From Paenibacillus sp. FSL R5-0766 (GTDB taxonomy: Bacteria; Bacillota; Bacilli; Paenibacillales; Paenibacillaceae), in NCBI RefSeq assembly GCF_037971845.1, contig NZ_CP150227.1, forward strand, positions 6,882,001-6,946,000: a stretch of DNA of 64,000 nucleotides. The letters run 5' to 3'. This document shows, piece after piece, positions 8,668-18,083 of this stretch. Position numbers and translations under genes: made by a program. The notes under the pieces were generated by a model. The model saw only the letters and a list, made by a program, of their open reading frames with translations, made no database searches and was not told the origin of the DNA. Every line of letters starts with the position of its first letter. Within the stretch, counting starts at the first letter, position 1.

Positions 8668-9825
8668 TTATCTTTCCCTTCGTTGATAATACTCCCACCA
8701 AGAGCTCTCTGAACCATAGGCTCCTTTCTCATACTCAAGCAATGTTTCCGGATCTTGAGGCTTACCAAAGACCTTAGTCTGATATATGTGAATTCTCTCA
8801 TGCCCTAGAGTCTTAACTAGATTCTCTTTACTACTAAATGCATCCGGATAGAGAACTATCCTGTTACCTTTCGGATCAGCCCATCCGTATAAATCCTTCC
8901 CTACTAGTTCAGCATCCCGGACTATTTCTATCTTTACCCCTTTGAGTCCTATTCCTGCATCTCCTGCTACCTTATCAACATGTCTTAATTGCATAGGCTC
9001 AGATAAGTCCTTGAAGGCTCCCGTATTGGAAGTTCTACGATATAAGTCATTGCCATTGTTATTGCTTATACCTGCCTTTTGTTCAGCTTTCTTTATATTA
9101 TTCTGAATCTTAGATGCCAAGCCAGTTGACGAAGTTTTAAACGGTCCCGAACGTCCCGGCATACTCCCACGAACCATCTGAATCGCCATGAATATTTGAC
9201 TAAATTTCAGAGAGGTCACCATCATCTGAGCATACTTATCTGATACAGGCTCTCCCGTCGTAGGATGAATGCCCATCTCAAACGCCTTGATCTGTAACGC
9301 AAAAATATCTTCCCCAGGCGGTTCAACGTTCACAGCTTGCATGCGATTAAAGTCCAGATTTCCCTGATCCCTCTGATAAGCCTGAAGAGCAGCCTGATCC
9401 GCAACACCATTCTCGTTGACAGGCATCCATACCAATTTACCGAACATATTGATTTGTGCCATCCGATAGCCCTTATCGCCCGAATTTGAACCACCTGTTG
9501 ATTTGGTCATCATAGCTGCGGTACCGACAGCTCCAATTGCACCACCCAGACTTACCTTCTGAGCATCTGCATCTTGGAAACGCGTGGCGATATCCTTCAA
9601 TTCCTTCGATGTGTTCACCATACTCTCCAGCGCTTTATCCAGTATAGGTCGTGACTGCTCGAACTCATAGTAAAATCGCTCCTGCGTCGCACCCATCCAC
9701 ATCATCTGAACGAACATGATCTGTCTCGTCAGATCACTTCGTATACTCTCCAACTGTTGTCTGGCTTGATCCACCTGATTTGATACGTGATGTAGTTGTT
9801 CAGGGGTAACTTTGATTGTACTCAT
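8668..9825 (-). CDS. WXG100-like polymorphic toxin with C-terminal HExxH domain
   Basis: 385 residues. Residues 1-95 form an ESX/WXG100-like helical hairpin (TPEQLHHVSNQVDQAR, then WMG at 43-45 where WxG is expected), the usual signal for type VII secretion. The middle includes a GIHPTTGEPVS segment resembling pre-toxin TG linkers. The C-terminal 120 residues hold GHERIH (HExxH at about 342-346), the zinc-metallopeptidase signature, preceded by NRIVLYPDAFSS. The predicted action is a secreted zinc protease-like effector, but some HExxH folds are not proteases. It is followed 2 bp later by a small zinc-ribbon gene, as toxin-immunity pairs are. No type VII secretion genes (EssC, EsaA and so on) are in the window. 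Confidence 0.7.
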   Translation of the reverse strand: MSTIKVTPEQLHHVSNQVDQARQQLESIRSDLTRQIMFVQMMWMGATQERFYYEFEQSRPILDKALESMVNTSKELKDIATRFQDADAQKVSLGGAIGAVGTAAMMTKSTGGSNSGDKGYRMAQINMFGKLVWMPVNENGVADQAALQAYQRDQGNLDFNRMQAVNVEPPGEDIFALQIKAFEMGIHPTTGEPVSDKYAQMMVTSLKFSQIFMAIQMVRGSMPGRSGPFKTSSTGLASKIQNNIKKAEQKAGISNNNGNDLYRRTSNTGAFKDLSEPMQLRHVDKVAGDAGIGLKGVKIEIVRDAELVGKDLYGWADPKGNRIVLYPDAFSSKENLVKTLGHERIHIYQTKVFGKPQDPETLLEYEKGAYGSESSWWEYYQRRER

Positions 9826-10010
9826 ACATTTCTCCGCTCATTCGAAATAGGATTATGCTATGTTAGCAGAAGTGTAATATGTAAACTATCCGGCTAACAT
9901 CCTGATTTCACCATGCTAAAAACACAAGTTGTGCTCCTCATCGGTGCTATGGTCCTATATGCATATACCCACTTCAAGGCATATCCTACCAGTTTCAGTA
10001 AATACCTTTC

Positions 10011-10814
10011 CTACTTCATTTCATCCAACATCACCCGATATCGTCCAATCTGCTCTGCTGTCGCCTCTTCCCGCAATGATTCCAACAATGCCATGCACCT
10101 TATAACATACCGATCCATCCCTAGCTTATGCGCTAACCTGATTGCCTGCAAAATGAACTCCACGGCCCCCTGTGGTCTTCCCATCCACTGTTCATACAAA
10201 GCCCGCTGATAACAGTAATGATACATATCATCGTTGTTTAAAGAATTCATTTCTCTGCCAACACCCTGTATCTGATCCTCGAACACATGTAAAACCCGAT
10301 CAATCTGCCATCTATGCCGCACTGCTGCTTCCATAATCACTTTCAGACCCACCAACCATTCCTCCGGATGCTCAAGCAAAAAGTTCACAAACTCCTCCAG
10401 CAGTTGCACCTGCCCGGCTTCAATCTCAAGAGCATACCGATTCACCTGTGCCTTATGCCTGAACTCCTGTGCCACCTGCATACCTATCTCATCCAGATCC
10501 TCCAACCATCCCAGTTCTGCATATTGATCGATACATGCCCTCGCCTGATCAACCTGTCCCATCTTCTGGTGAGCCATTCCCCGCATCAAATGACTGAACC
10601 CATAATAGTAGACCAAGGGCCGCTCGATGTGTATATGTGGTGCAGGCACTCCCTTTGACCGATACTCCTGCCGCTCTTCATGGATCGACTGCACACATTG
10701 ATATAACATGTCCGCCCTCTCCATCACCTTGTTCCAATTTTCAAAAGCCACAGCCATGTCCAACATTTCAACAATAATGTCCGGTTTGAGTGATTTTAGG
10801 ATAGATTTTCGCAA
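10011..10814 (-). CDS. Helical-repeat (TPR-like) protein of unknown function
   Basis: 267 residues, almost wholly alpha-helical. Spaced aromatic, alanine and glycine residues in YYYGFSHLMRGMAHQKMGQ and YHYCYQRALYEQWMGRPQG resemble TPR units. There is no signal peptide or membrane segment. It resembles the C-terminal peptide-sensing half of Rap/PlcR/AimR-type regulators without a DNA-binding head. It is divergent from the XRE gene at 10980 and 185 bp upstream of the toxin gene, so a regulatory or chaperone role near these genes is conceivable. I do not recognise the family. A ribosome binding site (AAGGAG) precedes the ATG. Confidence 0.6.
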   Translation of the reverse strand: MRKSILKSLKPDIIVEMLDMAVAFENWNKVMERADMLYQCVQSIHEERQEYRSKGVPAPHIHIERPLVYYYGFSHLMRGMAHQKMGQVDQARACIDQYAELGWLEDLDEIGMQVAQEFRHKAQVNRYALEIEAGQVQLLEEFVNFLLEHPEEWLVGLKVIMEAAVRHRWQIDRVLHVFEDQIQGVGREMNSLNNDDMYHYCYQRALYEQWMGRPQGAVEFILQAIRLAHKLGMDRYVIRCMALLESLREEATAEQIGRYRVMLDEMK

Positions 10815-10885
10815 AAGGAGATCCTCCTTAATTATCCATTTTCTTATAATTGTATAGATAAATCAAAAGAAGATCAATATAAATT

Positions 10886-10899
10886 GTACTTATAAGTAC
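10886..10899. promoter_or_regulatory. Palindromic operator candidate between the TPR and XRE genes
   Basis: GTACTTATAAGTAC is a perfect 14-bp palindrome in the 165-bp divergent intergenic region, about 81 bp before the XRE start. Its size and place suit an XRE-family dimer site for autoregulation. Confidence 0.5.
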
Positions 10900-10979
10900 T
10901 TTTATTCAACAAAACAGTTTGCACATATTAGTCTGTAAGGATTCTATAACCTCTTCTAACCTTAAGTGGAGGTGATCAA

Positions 10980-11318
10980 ATGAGTTTACCAGAGGACGTA
11001 GGAAATCGAATACGTGAGTTAAGGAAGGCAAAAGGCTGGACACAGGAACAACTGGCGGAAGCAGCAGGTCTTCATTATAGCTATATTGGTGGGGTTGAAC
11101 GTGGAGATCGAAATATTTCATTGGAGACTTTGGAAAAAATAATAATAGGATTGCAAATTCCTGCTAATGAACTTTTCCAATTTAATAATAATTCAGAACG
11201 ACATATTGCCATTGATGAACACATGACCTTGATTAACAGTAGAAGTACAGCGGAAATAAAAATACTTACAAAGATAAATACCGAGGTAATTCAGGCTATT
11301 AAAAATAATAATCGATAA
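10980..11318 (+). CDS. XRE-family HTH transcriptional regulator
   Basis: 112 residues. A Cro/CI-type helix-turn-helix fills residues 6-65 (RIRELRKAKGWTQEQLAEAA, then YIGGVERGDRNIS). The tail of about 45 residues is charged and may dimerise. The ribosome binding site GGAGGTGATCAA precedes the ATG. Single-domain XRE proteins of this size are common as controllers (C-protein type) of restriction and defence genes. Its convergent neighbour is an AIPR abortive-infection gene, so it may control that gene or the divergent TPR gene; the palindrome at 10886 is a possible site. Confidence 0.85.
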   Translation: MSLPEDVGNRIRELRKAKGWTQEQLAEAAGLHYSYIGGVERGDRNISLETLEKIIIGLQIPANELFQFNNNSERHIAIDEHMTLINSRSTAEIKILTKINTEVIQAIKNNNR

Positions 11319-11465
11319 GTCAAATGTTGAAAATGTCCATATATTAATTACTCAACAATGTTATAGTTTCATAGCGAGATTAAATTTTTTATAAATTATT
11401 CTCATCTTCCATATTTTAGAGCTAACGAATGACTACAAGGGTTTCTACAAAGGTTTACTTGAAAA

Positions 11466-11496
11466 GAAGGCGCTCGTAAGATTTACGAACGCCTTC
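11466..11496 (-). terminator. Terminator of the AIPR gene
   Basis: Minus strand GAAGGCGTTCGTAA pairs with TTACGAGCGCCTTC (one mismatch), followed by TTTTC. It begins 4 bp after the AIPR stop. Confidence 0.75.
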
Positions 11497-11499
11497 AAT

Positions 11500-13212
11500 T
11501 TAATTTAGTTTTATTTTCATTTCTTGAAATTTATCAATTAACTCTTTATTTAAACTTATTCTCTTGGTTGTCTCCGTATCATTAATATCTTCGACAACCT
11601 TATCAATAACAGTTGTAAGTTCTTTAAAGACATCCAGCAAATTACCATTGTATAGAATTTTGTTGATATCCTCACAATATCTATTTATTTTCTTTGAATT
11701 GAAATTTGGAACTTTTTCCTCGTTCGAATAGATTTTAAGTAACATTAATATATGATACTTAAATTTTCGATATTTCGAATCCAGGTTTTTATTTCTAAAA
11801 TAAAATTCCAGCTTATATAAAGCAAATGAACTAGTATAATAAGGTAAAAGTTCGTGATCTTCTAAAAATGCTGTACCTTGTAGTTCTTCTAGCAATTTAC
11901 CATAAAATCTACTAGCTAGATGCGGCTTATCTAAAAACATTGATGCAAAACTTCTGACTTGGGAGGATATAGTTATAATTCTCACCCTCTCAATGCCCGG
12001 ATCAGAATCATATTGCTTTGATCTTCTTTCATAATATAAGCGTTTTTTGGGATCATCTATAGAATTATAAAATAGCTCAAGATTTTTTTGAAAATCACTT
12101 AATGCCATTAATTCTTCTTTTTTGACTTCCGTTTGGCTATTATTTGCTACAATTATATCATTTACTACTTCATCGTTTTCTGGAACAATTATTTTTATCG
12201 GCAAAGAAACATCTAAATTTAAAAATTCACGATTATTGTAAATTACATGAGAAGTTTGGCATCCGTTAACAATTTGATAGTCTTCCAAAGAAAAGTCATT
12301 TCTAGCCACAGTCAAGGTCTTTGTCACTATTGTAATACCATTATTAAGAACAGCTAATCTACCTGATTTACTGGAACGTAATGTTTTCTCAATGCTCAAA
12401 TTAACATCATTTTCGCCTTGGAAATCTCTTACGTTATCATAAAAAATTCCTCTCTTTATATTACCCAGATCATCTACGATTATTTTTAAGTATTCTTTTA
12501 ATTCCAATGTACCAATATACGATTCTTGAACTCCCTCAATATCAGGTATCAACACCTTATTTTGAAACTTGATGGTTGCATTTACTTTTTCTTGTGTCTC
12601 TCTATAATATTTTTGAATTTCTTTTGCTCCTAATGGAGTAAAGTTTATCTCTTTAAATAAACTTAAATTTTCTACTTCCTCTTGCACTTTTGAAATTCTT
12701 GACAATAAGTTTTGATCATCTAACCACTTTCCAGTTGTAACATAAAACATTTTGCATGTTATTTTTTTCACTTTTGCTGCTATACTGATAATTTTTTCTA
12801 CCAATTTTGCTTTTTTTTGTATAAACTCATTTCGAACTAATCCTGGATTCTCAGAGAAAAAGTCGATCACTCCATCACCAAAGGTTCTCATTTCTCCTCC
12901 ATCAAAAGAAGAGGAGGTCTTTGATTGTACTAAAATGATATTAACTTCAGATATTAAACCTGAACGTTCTAATATGTCATCAATTTCTTCTACTGTATTC
13001 ACCAAAATTCCACTAAAAATTATTGCAAGTCCATCTATTCCACAATCTCCACCTTCTCCACCAACTACATCGTCCAGCTCAAATTTCTCACTATGGTGTT
13101 TTGATAAAATAGAATATGTAGAAAACATCTCAAATAATTTACTTTGATTATTTGTTTCTATTTCCATTACTTTAGAGAAATCATCCATAAGACTTTTAGT
13201 TATTCTATCCAC
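11500..13212 (-). CDS. AIPR-family abortive phage infection protein with nuclease-like N-terminus
   Basis: 570 residues. The AIPR core spans about 235-350 and has its hallmark strings RLAVLNNGITIV (about 285-296) and YQIVNGCQTS (about 312-321). Before it, residues 50-100 read GGDCGIDGLAI then NIILVQSK, which fits the D...(E/Q)xK pattern of the restriction-endonuclease fold (Asp60, Gln96, Lys98). This suggests a DNA- or RNA-cutting effector that aborts phage infection. The start is GTG at 13212, with GGAGG 5-6 nt upstream. Base composition is more AT-rich than the flanking metabolic genes, as expected for acquired defence genes. It is monocistronic, with its own terminator and an XRE gene convergent to it. 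Confidence 0.8.
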   Translation of the reverse strand: MDRITKSLMDDFSKVMEIETNNQSKLFEMFSTYSILSKHHSEKFELDDVVGGEGGDCGIDGLAIIFSGILVNTVEEIDDILERSGLISEVNIILVQSKTSSSFDGGEMRTFGDGVIDFFSENPGLVRNEFIQKKAKLVEKIISIAAKVKKITCKMFYVTTGKWLDDQNLLSRISKVQEEVENLSLFKEINFTPLGAKEIQKYYRETQEKVNATIKFQNKVLIPDIEGVQESYIGTLELKEYLKIIVDDLGNIKRGIFYDNVRDFQGENDVNLSIEKTLRSSKSGRLAVLNNGITIVTKTLTVARNDFSLEDYQIVNGCQTSHVIYNNREFLNLDVSLPIKIIVPENDEVVNDIIVANNSQTEVKKEELMALSDFQKNLELFYNSIDDPKKRLYYERRSKQYDSDPGIERVRIITISSQVRSFASMFLDKPHLASRFYGKLLEELQGTAFLEDHELLPYYTSSFALYKLEFYFRNKNLDSKYRKFKYHILMLLKIYSNEEKVPNFNSKKINRYCEDINKILYNGNLLDVFKELTTVIDKVVEDINDTETTKRISLNKELIDKFQEMKIKLN

Positions 13213-13432
13213 GTAAATCCTCCTTATTACCCATTTTATTCAAGTGAATTTCACTATATACTCAAAAATCCACAAAATCAAGGGTCTGTCATTATTAGAA
13301 AATTTCATAATATCTCTGCATTATCTTAAAGAAAATTATGCTTCTTAAAGAATTCTTCTTTTAAGAAGAAATTAAACTTTCATTTCGGAACTTCACGAAT
13401 TTCCCCTAATTACAGATTACATTTAATCTTTC

Positions 13433-15127
13433 TCAAACAACTCCCCGCTCAAACTCCGCAAACTCCACTCTGTTCCGTCCATTCTGCTTTGCCTGATACA
13501 AGGCCTTATCCACCGCAGCGAACAGCTGAGTCAAATACCCCTCCGGATTGTCCGGCACATGCACAACTTCAAAATCCTCAAAGGAAAGAATCCCAATACT
13601 AATCGTAATCGACACCTGCATAATTTCGTGATCCACCATGATGTGGTTGGACTCCACAGCTGTTCTTACGCGCTCCGCGATTTGGTTCGCCAGATCATGC
13701 TCCGTATGCGGAAGGTAGATCATGAACTCTTCCCCGCCATAACGCGTCAGGATATCGGTACTGCGAATCGATTGTTTGACAGCCTCCGCCGTGCGGACGA
13801 GCACTTCATCCCCGATGACATGCCCATAGCGATCATTGATCGCTTTGAAGTAGTCGATATCGAGCAGCAGGAGCGAAAATGGTGTTTTGTATTGAATATT
13901 GGTAATGACCTCGTGATTCAGATGCTGGGTCAGATAACGACGGTTGTAACAGTTGGTTAAACTGTCCGTCAGGGCGAGTTCCTCCAGTTTGCGATTGGCC
14001 TCGGATAACTCCTGACGGATCAAGTCTAGCGCCTGATTTCGCTCCTGAAGCGTTACGTTCTGGCGATTCATCTCTTTCACGTAGAAACGCTCCTGCGAGA
14101 CATCCTGGAACGTGAGAATATGACCGATCGGCACAAGAGCCGAATCCACAATCGGAGACGATTGCAGGATATAGTGCCGGATATTGTTGTCCCGCTCCAC
14201 GATCACTTCAATGTGAGAGAGGGTATTTTCTTTTTTCTTATAGTGATTCACGAACTCCCGGCAGCTACCCACGACATGAACAGACTCCAGAAAGGCTTCC
14301 ATATCAAAAGAATCCCCCACATGCAGATCCATAAAGGATCTTGAGGCTTTGTTCGCTTCAACAATGACTTCATTCTCATCCAGTACCAGGATGCCATATG
14401 GAATGGTATTGATCACATCCTCATGCGCGATGGAGACCAGATCGAACACATTGTATCTTTTGATCACATAGACAAAGAACAGGTCCGACAGAAAGATCCC
14501 CAGCGAAGTCATGCCAGGAATGATCGGCAACCAGCGGGCTAGAACGACATTCAGAATCGCATCAATCATTGCAAAAACAGCCAACACCAGGATGCCCCAC
14601 AGTGTGATTCTCACCTGTTTTTTGATCATGGCAGACGTCTGCGAAGAATACACCGCCCGGAATAGAACCACGAGAGAAGTCAAGAAATAGCTCACCAGAA
14701 TAGTCATCACAACCCAGAACCAAGGCCCGTAAGCCCGCTCGATGTACCCGCCCTCCAGTGGAATGACGAATTCATTCCATGGATTAGCGACCACACCTAT
14801 AGCCCCGATCACCGCAGGGACAAATAACAGGAAGGTTCCTTTTGCACTCAGACGCTCTGAATAACCGGTAATAAAGATCGTCAGTAGAAGCCACCCGCTC
14901 CCAAGCAAGGAGACCGCAACGAAAGATAAGGTAACGTAGAACAATTGCAGACCGGAATCATTCGTGAGCGTACTCGCAAATTGACAGAAAGGCCAGAGCA
15001 TCATCAACCCGTGAAACAAAAAGTACACCTTATGTAAGTTCGTAATTCTAACCGTAGCAAACACATATACACCTACACCGAACAAAAGGACAAATAAAAA
15101 GAGATCATACCATACTAAAGGGTTCAC
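13433..15127 (-). CDS. Membrane diguanylate cyclase (7TM-PAS-GGDEF)
   Basis: 564 residues. The first 220 or so form about seven membrane segments of the histidine-kinase N-terminal 7TM type. A PAS-like domain (about 235-350, from INTIPYGILVLDENEVIVEA) and a coiled coil follow, then a GGDEF domain with the active site GGEEF. An inhibitory RxxD site (RSTD) lies five residues before it, so product feedback is likely. It should make c-di-GMP from GTP in response to a membrane or cytoplasmic signal. No EAL domain is present. The exopolysaccharide synthase at 28561 carries a PilZ domain and is a plausible c-di-GMP target, though the two genes are far apart. Confidence 0.9.
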   Translation of the reverse strand: MNPLVWYDLFLFVLLFGVGVYVFATVRITNLHKVYFLFHGLMMLWPFCQFASTLTNDSGLQLFYVTLSFVAVSLLGSGWLLLTIFITGYSERLSAKGTFLLFVPAVIGAIGVVANPWNEFVIPLEGGYIERAYGPWFWVVMTILVSYFLTSLVVLFRAVYSSQTSAMIKKQVRITLWGILVLAVFAMIDAILNVVLARWLPIIPGMTSLGIFLSDLFFVYVIKRYNVFDLVSIAHEDVINTIPYGILVLDENEVIVEANKASRSFMDLHVGDSFDMEAFLESVHVVGSCREFVNHYKKKENTLSHIEVIVERDNNIRHYILQSSPIVDSALVPIGHILTFQDVSQERFYVKEMNRQNVTLQERNQALDLIRQELSEANRKLEELALTDSLTNCYNRRYLTQHLNHEVITNIQYKTPFSLLLLDIDYFKAINDRYGHVIGDEVLVRTAEAVKQSIRSTDILTRYGGEEFMIYLPHTEHDLANQIAERVRTAVESNHIMVDHEIMQVSITISIGILSFEDFEVVHVPDNPEGYLTQLFAAVDKALYQAKQNGRNRVEFAEFERGVV

Positions 15128-15461
15128 GAATCTTCTCCTTCTTAGATGCTACAATGACAACGTGGTTGTTCATGATTCTAAGTGATACGTATATAAAACT
15201 TCAATAAACACCTATACAATATTGCTACGCCAAACTTATTGGTTAATTTAACCATATCTTATCACACCACCATAAGGGTGAGTAGCCCATACACTGGAAG
15301 TCCGACCAACCTCTGATCGAAATGCTGATCTATTTCTGATTATTTGTGAATGCTTGGAGGTTTAGAGTACAAACAGGAGAGGAAGGTCATCTGCTCGGGA
15401 GATATTCAGATATCATCAAGTGGTCGATATCGAGCCATCCGGCTACCGGACGGCCCTTGTA
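15128..15461. other. Intergenic region, no gene seen
   Basis: This 334-bp spacer holds the upstream region of the diguanylate cyclase gene and the downstream region of the acetyltransferase gene. A GC-rich hairpin (GCCATCCGG with CCGGACGGC, about 15434-15452) lies shortly after the acetyltransferase stop but lacks a T run. Nothing else is recognisable. Confidence 0.5.
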
Positions 15462-16232
15462 TCATTCAGTTACTGCATGTAGAGGGAGATTGTCCGTGAA
15501 TAGATCGGGGTTATCCTTCAGCATTTCCGTGATTACCTCTGCCGTCTTAGCCGCATCACACACTCTTACGACCGCATCACCGAGCTTTCCTTTACGCATT
15601 GCACCTTCGCGAACCAGTACCTCATCTACTTTCCAGAAATGCTCTGACCATGGCAACCCACAATGTCTGCGGGATGGTACTGAAATCTGGCTTCCATCTG
15701 GTAAAACCGTATACAGCATCTCATGCTCGTCCGTCATTCTGCCAGGGATGTCCACCCACTCTTCGACCCCATGGATAAATGTATTCCGCTTCAAGTCAAC
15801 GCCCACTAACAAGATCGTCGCTTTCCGATCAAGCAGTTTCCCCCATGCTGAACCTCTCGCACATGGTGTGTCGAAGAGATGATCGTCCTTCGTAAACGCC
15901 TCTGCGTCCCGTCCCAGTGCCGCTACCGAGTGCGTCGGGTGCCACGAACGAACTACGCCCGGACGTTTACGAAACAGTTCAGGCAGAATACCCACACAAC
16001 AGGAAGAAGTTTCCACGTGGAACACTGGGTTATCCGCATTAATGGTAGACCACGTATGAGTGGGAAGCACCAACAATCCCTCTTTCATATAGTCGCTAAA
16101 GGCATCCAAAACTGTGTCTGCTCCACCTTCAACCTCGCCTATACTTTTCATGGAAGAGTGAATGAGCACCGTGCCTTGCCTATCCACACCAAGCTGCTCC
16201 AGTTGCTGCATCAAGCTTTCTTTTGTATACAT
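15462..16232 (-). CDS. AAC(3)-family aminoglycoside N-acetyltransferase-like protein
   Basis: 256 residues, full length for the Antibiotic_NAT family, which transfers acetyl from acetyl-CoA to the 3-amino group of aminoglycosides or similar amines. Family segments seen are VLIHSSMKSIGEVEGGADTV, LPTHTWS and the conserved RSWHPTHSVAALG with the catalytic-type histidine. A ribosome binding site (AAGGAGGAAGGAC) precedes the ATG. Chromosomal homologues in bacilli (YokD type) often confer little resistance, so the natural substrate is unknown. The gene lies alone between the cyclase gene and araA. Confidence 0.85.
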   Translation of the reverse strand: MYTKESLMQQLEQLGVDRQGTVLIHSSMKSIGEVEGGADTVLDAFSDYMKEGLLVLPTHTWSTINADNPVFHVETSSCCVGILPELFRKRPGVVRSWHPTHSVAALGRDAEAFTKDDHLFDTPCARGSAWGKLLDRKATILLVGVDLKRNTFIHGVEEWVDIPGRMTDEHEMLYTVLPDGSQISVPSRRHCGLPWSEHFWKVDEVLVREGAMRKGKLGDAVVRVCDAAKTAEVITEMLKDNPDLFTDNLPLHAVTE

Positions 16233-16310
16233 GTCCTTCCTCCTTCATTTCTTATCCCTTTTCGATGAAAAAGCAAATCCTTGCTCAGCTTCACATCATG
16301 CTTCCCAGCA

Positions 16311-16344
16311 TAACAAACAAAGGGCCGAGGGTTAACCCCCGGCC
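16311..16344 (-). terminator. Terminator of the ara operon
   Basis: Minus strand GGCCGGGGG-TTAA-CCCTCGGCC forms a strong GC stem, followed by CTTTGTTTGTT. It lies 48 bp after the araA stop. Confidence 0.8.
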
Positions 16345-16392
16345 ACAGAGAAAAAAATTGGTTGAGTTCAGGCAGTAGCTGCCAATCCACTT

Positions 16393-17811
16393 TTACTTAA
16401 TAATAACGTACTCCAGATTCACCAGCTTCGCATACGTCACGATCTGGTCTGTCGTCAGGTTCAAGGATACAACCGTATGGTGACCACCACCATTTTCGAT
16501 CCATGCTTTAACTCCATCTTGGAAGTTTGGCTTAACGCTCCACAGAACACGTGCTACCGGCAGGTTAGGTGCTGGAACGGTTGGTTCAAATGCAGATACT
16601 TCATTGATCAGCAGTTTGTAATGTGTACCGAAGTCTGCCATGGATACCACAACACCTTCGCCTGCTTTGCCGTCGAATACGAGACGTGCCGGATCTTCAC
16701 GATCGCCAATACCCAGTGGGGACACGATGATTCTCGGTTTCGTGCTGGCAAGTGTCGGATCAACTTCAAGCATGTGAGATTGCAGGATCGCTTCCTGTCC
16801 AGCGGCCATCTCGTATGTGTAATCTTCCATGAAGCCTGTGTTCTCGTTATGGGCCATGATTTTCAGCAAACGATCCAGCGCAGCCGTTTTCCAGTCACCC
16901 TCACCGGCAAATCCGTACCCTTGAGCCATCAGGCGTTGCACGGCCAGACCCGGAAGTTGTTTCATACCATGCAGATCTTCGAAGTTCGTAGTGAAGGCAC
17001 TGTAACCACCTTCATCCAGGAAGCGTTTGATCGCAATTTCATAACTCGCTTGCACACGTACACTGGCTTCCCAAGCTTCCTTGCTGTTCGTGCCGTAATC
17101 GAATTCGTAGAGGTCTCCATATTGAGCAATTAGATCATCGATTTCCTGCTCTGTTACAGCGTTCACGTATTGCACGAGGTCACCAATGCCGAAGTAATCA
17201 ACCGTCCATCCGAATTGGATCTGTGCTTCAACTTTATCACCTTCGGTTACGCCCACGTTACGCATGTTATCACCGAAGCGCGCTACTTTGATGTTAAAGC
17301 TTTCATTATAAGCTACCGCTACGTCCATCCAGTCTGCAACCTGCTGTTGCACTTCTGGGCGCTCCCAGTAGCCAACAACGATTTTATTTTGTTTTCTCAG
17401 ACGGGCATTAATGAAGCCATATTCGCGGTCACCGTGTGCCGCTTGGTTCAGGTTCATGAAGTCCATATCGATAGTTGCCCAAGGAATGCTTTCGTTGAAT
17501 TGGGTTGCCAAGTGCAGCAAAGGTTTTTGCAGCAATTTTGTACCACGAATCCACATTTTCGCCGGGGAGAACGTATGCATCCACGTAATCACACCTGCTA
17601 CTTCGTCGCGGTAGTTAACTTCCTTCATCGTGCTCGTGATTTTATCTGCGCTTACCGCCAGATCCTGCAATACGAGCGGGTACGGCAGTACGCCGCTTGC
17701 ATTAAGGGCATCCGTGATTTTCTGTGCATTTGCTTTTACTTCACCCAATGCTTCTTCTCCGTACAAGTGCTGTGAACCGACGACAAACCAGAATTCTTTT
17801 GCTGCTGACAT
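16393..17811 (-). CDS. araA: L-arabinose isomerase
   Basis: Converts L-arabinose to L-ribulose in the cytoplasm, the first step of arabinose use. 472 residues, within the usual 470-500. The N-terminus [16 protein letters not shown] is highly characteristic. Metal- and substrate-site segments include the glutamates of [12 protein letters not shown] and the histidines of MLEVDP and GGGHHTVVS. It is the last gene of araB-araD-araA. The araD-araA gap of 272 bp is long and holds a hairpin (about 17917-17935), so araA may be partly separately controlled. Confidence 0.95.
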   Translation of the reverse strand: MSAAKEFWFVVGSQHLYGEEALGEVKANAQKITDALNASGVLPYPLVLQDLAVSADKITSTMKEVNYRDEVAGVITWMHTFSPAKMWIRGTKLLQKPLLHLATQFNESIPWATIDMDFMNLNQAAHGDREYGFINARLRKQNKIVVGYWERPEVQQQVADWMDVAVAYNESFNIKVARFGDNMRNVGVTEGDKVEAQIQFGWTVDYFGIGDLVQYVNAVTEQEIDDLIAQYGDLYEFDYGTNSKEAWEASVRVQASYEIAIKRFLDEGGYSAFTTNFEDLHGMKQLPGLAVQRLMAQGYGFAGEGDWKTAALDRLLKIMAHNENTGFMEDYTYEMAAGQEAILQSHMLEVDPTLASTKPRIIVSPLGIGDREDPARLVFDGKAGEGVVVSMADFGTHYKLLINEVSAFEPTVPAPNLPVARVLWSVKPNFQDGVKAWIENGGGHHTVVSLNLTTDQIVTYAKLVNLEYVIIK

Positions 17812-18083
17812 ATAATCATCCTCATTTCATTATTTTATAGTTGAACTAATGGGTTTACACTAGCACACTGCGCAGCCAGAATAATCTTTCGATCGCTGGT
17901 TATCCCCGGATTTTTTTGATTCCCTTTTTTAAAGGGAAAATCCTGTGATAAAGGCGAACGCTCCGCTTCTCCAGCTTTCTTCTGTCTTCTCCGTTATCGT
18001 GTAAAAAGTATAGTTGAACAAATCATTCCCACACTACACCACTTGGAAGCCAGAACATGCTTCCAGTCACTGTTATAACCTAA

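Noticed and set aside
15346..15882. 178-codon plus-strand frame
   Set aside because: Antisense shadow of the AAC(3)-family gene with serine-rich, unprotein-like composition.
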